Of a stretch of DNA of 5,771 bases, positions 4,860 to 5,771 are shown one piece after another. The stretch comes from Bacteroidales bacterium (GTDB lineage Bacteria; Bacteroidota; Bacteroidia; Bacteroidales; UBA932). The notes below the pieces were generated by a model that saw nothing but the letters and a program-made list of their open reading frames with translations, had not been told where the DNA came from and ran no database searches. The number at the start of each line of letters is the position of its first letter. Position 1 is the stretch's first letter. The stretch lies in NCBI GenBank assembly GCA_017651785.1, contig JAGCCD010000094.1, positions 1-5,771 on the forward strand, written 5' to 3'. A program made the position numbers and the translations under genes.

Positions 4860-5771
4860 TCAAATCTCCTTAATGTAGCAACGGCGCCTCATAAACGGCT
4901 CGTGCTCGTAGCTGTTCCAAATGTTCACGGCGCTGTTGCTCTCTATCTGCGGGTTGGATATGGCCCAGCGGTTGCCTATCTTGATGGCCTTGTCTGCCAT
5001 TTCCTTGTAGTAGACCGCAGACACGCCCTTGTTCTGCCACTCGGGCACGGCGCCGTTTATCATAAGGTCTGTTGTTTCGAAGTTCTTCATCGCCTTCATC
5101 AGATAGTACCAACCGAACGGGAAAAGATGGCCGCGCGCTTTCTGAAGGGCTTTTGAAATGCTGGGGAAGGATATGCCGAAGGCCACAAGCTCGCCGTGCT
5201 CATCCAGCAGGATGCTGGAGGCTTTGTCTGACACGAAGCGCAGCATGCCAGCCGCCTCTTCGTCTATCTCCTTGTCCGTAAGCGGAATAAAGTTGTATAC
5301 CGACTGGGAGAAGCTCTCGTTGTACATCTTGAAGAACTTGCGGACCTGAACGGGGTCTTTCTTCAGTTCGTCCAGGCTGCCGAGGTGAAGGTTGTAGCGC
5401 TCCATCACGATTTTGGCGACGCGGCGGGCCTTCTCGGGCACTCCGTGGTTAGCAACCATCTTGTACTGCACCCACTCGCACTCTTTTTCGAAGCCGAGTT
5501 CTTTCATGAAGTCGTTGTAGTACGGGAAGTTATAGATGCAGTTGAAGGGAGGAATGTTATCGTAGCCCTCGCAGAGCATGCCCTGCTTGCCCATTGTGTT
5601 GTAGTAGAGCGGGCCGTGGATCTCCTTCATGCCCTCAGAGCGGGCCCAGTCGGATGCGGTGGAAATCAGCAGGCGGGCGACTTCTATGTCCTTTATGCAG
5701 TCGAACCAGCCGAAGCGGACGCGCTTCTTGCCGTACAGCTCGTTGTAACGGGGATTGATAACGGCGCAGAT
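4860..5771 (-). CDS. GNAT-like (YghO-type) acyltransferase family protein, 5' end outside the window
   Basis: The reading frame is open to the right edge, giving 303 visible C-terminal residues. An internal Met at 5630 gives a tempting but false start, because conserved-looking sequence continues upstream (NPRYNELYG, FGWFDCIKDIEVA, ASDWARSEG). The pattern WA-x3-G-x2-EIHGP, then GMLCEGYD, then IYNFPYYNDFMKELGF matches a family of roughly 370-390 aa proteins common in Bacteroidota and related to E. coli YghO, usually annotated as N-acetyltransferase-like and lacking a proven substrate. If so, some 70-90 N-terminal residues are missing here. Near the C-terminus, VPEWQNKGVSAVYY resembles the acetyl-CoA-binding loop of GNAT folds, followed by the typical ESNSAVNIW helix. 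No signal peptide can be judged. It lies 3 bp upstream of prfA and is probably co-transcribed with it. It ends in TGA. The family call is from memory of motifs; biochemical function is unknown. Confidence 0.8.
   Translation of the reverse strand: MCAVINPRYNELYGKKRVRFGWFDCIKDIEVARLLISTASDWARSEGMKEIHGPLYYNTMGKQGMLCEGYDNIPPFNCIYNFPYYNDFMKELGFEKECEWVQYKMVANHGVPEKARRVAKIVMERYNLHLGSLDELKKDPVQVRKFFKMYNESFSQSVYNFIPLTDKEIDEEAAGMLRFVSDKASSILLDEHGELVAFGISFPSISKALQKARGHLFPFGWYYLMKAMKNFETTDLMINGAVPEWQNKGVSAVYYKEMADKAIKIGNRWAISNPQIESNSAVNIWNSYEHEPFMRRRCYIKEI
4866..4871 (-). promoter_or_regulatory. Shine-Dalgarno-like AAGGAG upstream of prfA
   Basis: On the minus strand AAGGAG lies 9 nt before the prfA ATG, an ideal distance. 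It is also the Lys-Glu codon pair at the end of the upstream gene (KEI-stop), so it could be coincidental. It stands out because the other starts in this window lack such a motif, as is usual in Bacteroidota. It supports the start at 4856 and could help reinitiation after the upstream UGA. Confidence 0.5.

Noticed and set aside
5628..5630. Met codon as the start of the GNAT-like gene
   Set aside because: The frame continues to the window edge with family-like sequence (FGWFD, ASDWARSEG), so this Met is internal and the gene is truncated by the window.
1..5771. Stop-codon reassignment suggested by the RF1 variant
   Set aside because: TAA, TAG and TGA each end a gene at the expected C-terminus, and no gene contains an in-frame stop.

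Overview
The window looks like chromosomal DNA from a moderately GC-rich member of the Bacteroidota, most likely an uncultured Bacteroidales. Evidence: a Bacteroidota-restricted DUF4293 membrane protein; promoter boxes of the Bacteroidota form TAnnTTTG; mostly A-rich leaders without Shine-Dalgarno sequences; and housekeeping proteins of Bacteroidota type. The assignment is inferred from these hallmarks, not from a database search.

Layout. Positions 1-206 hold no gene but carry a structured palindromic element (33-187): a perfect 27-bp inverted repeat enclosing three smaller inverted repeats. One of these also looks like the terminator of the leftward operon. That operon (2394 to 207, minus strand) has three tightly packed genes: a four-helix membrane protein with a C-terminal LytTR DNA-binding domain, the DUF4293 protein, and a uridine-phosphorylase-type nucleoside phosphorylase. 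A 52-bp divergent intergenic region (2395-2446) separates it from a rightward stand-alone FabF-type beta-ketoacyl-ACP synthase (2447-3691). This region contains a perfect 10-bp inverted repeat, each arm of which carries a TATATTTG promoter box facing outward. A bidirectional terminator (3727-3760) lies between fabF and the convergent prfA (RF1, 3768-4856). prfA follows, after 3 bp, a GNAT-like protein whose N-terminus lies beyond the right edge.

The genes are mostly housekeeping: nucleoside salvage, fatty-acid elongation and translation termination, plus one membrane-tethered regulator of unknown signal. No defence system, phage, insertion-sequence transposase, CRISPR array, tRNA or rRNA is visible. 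The points most worth a second look are the palindromic element at 33-187, the mirror-symmetric divergent promoter, and an RF1 in which a normally conserved stop-codon-stacking histidine is glutamine. The prfA junction is also notable: a single UGA separates the upstream protein from RF1 in the same frame, and prfA itself ends in UAG.
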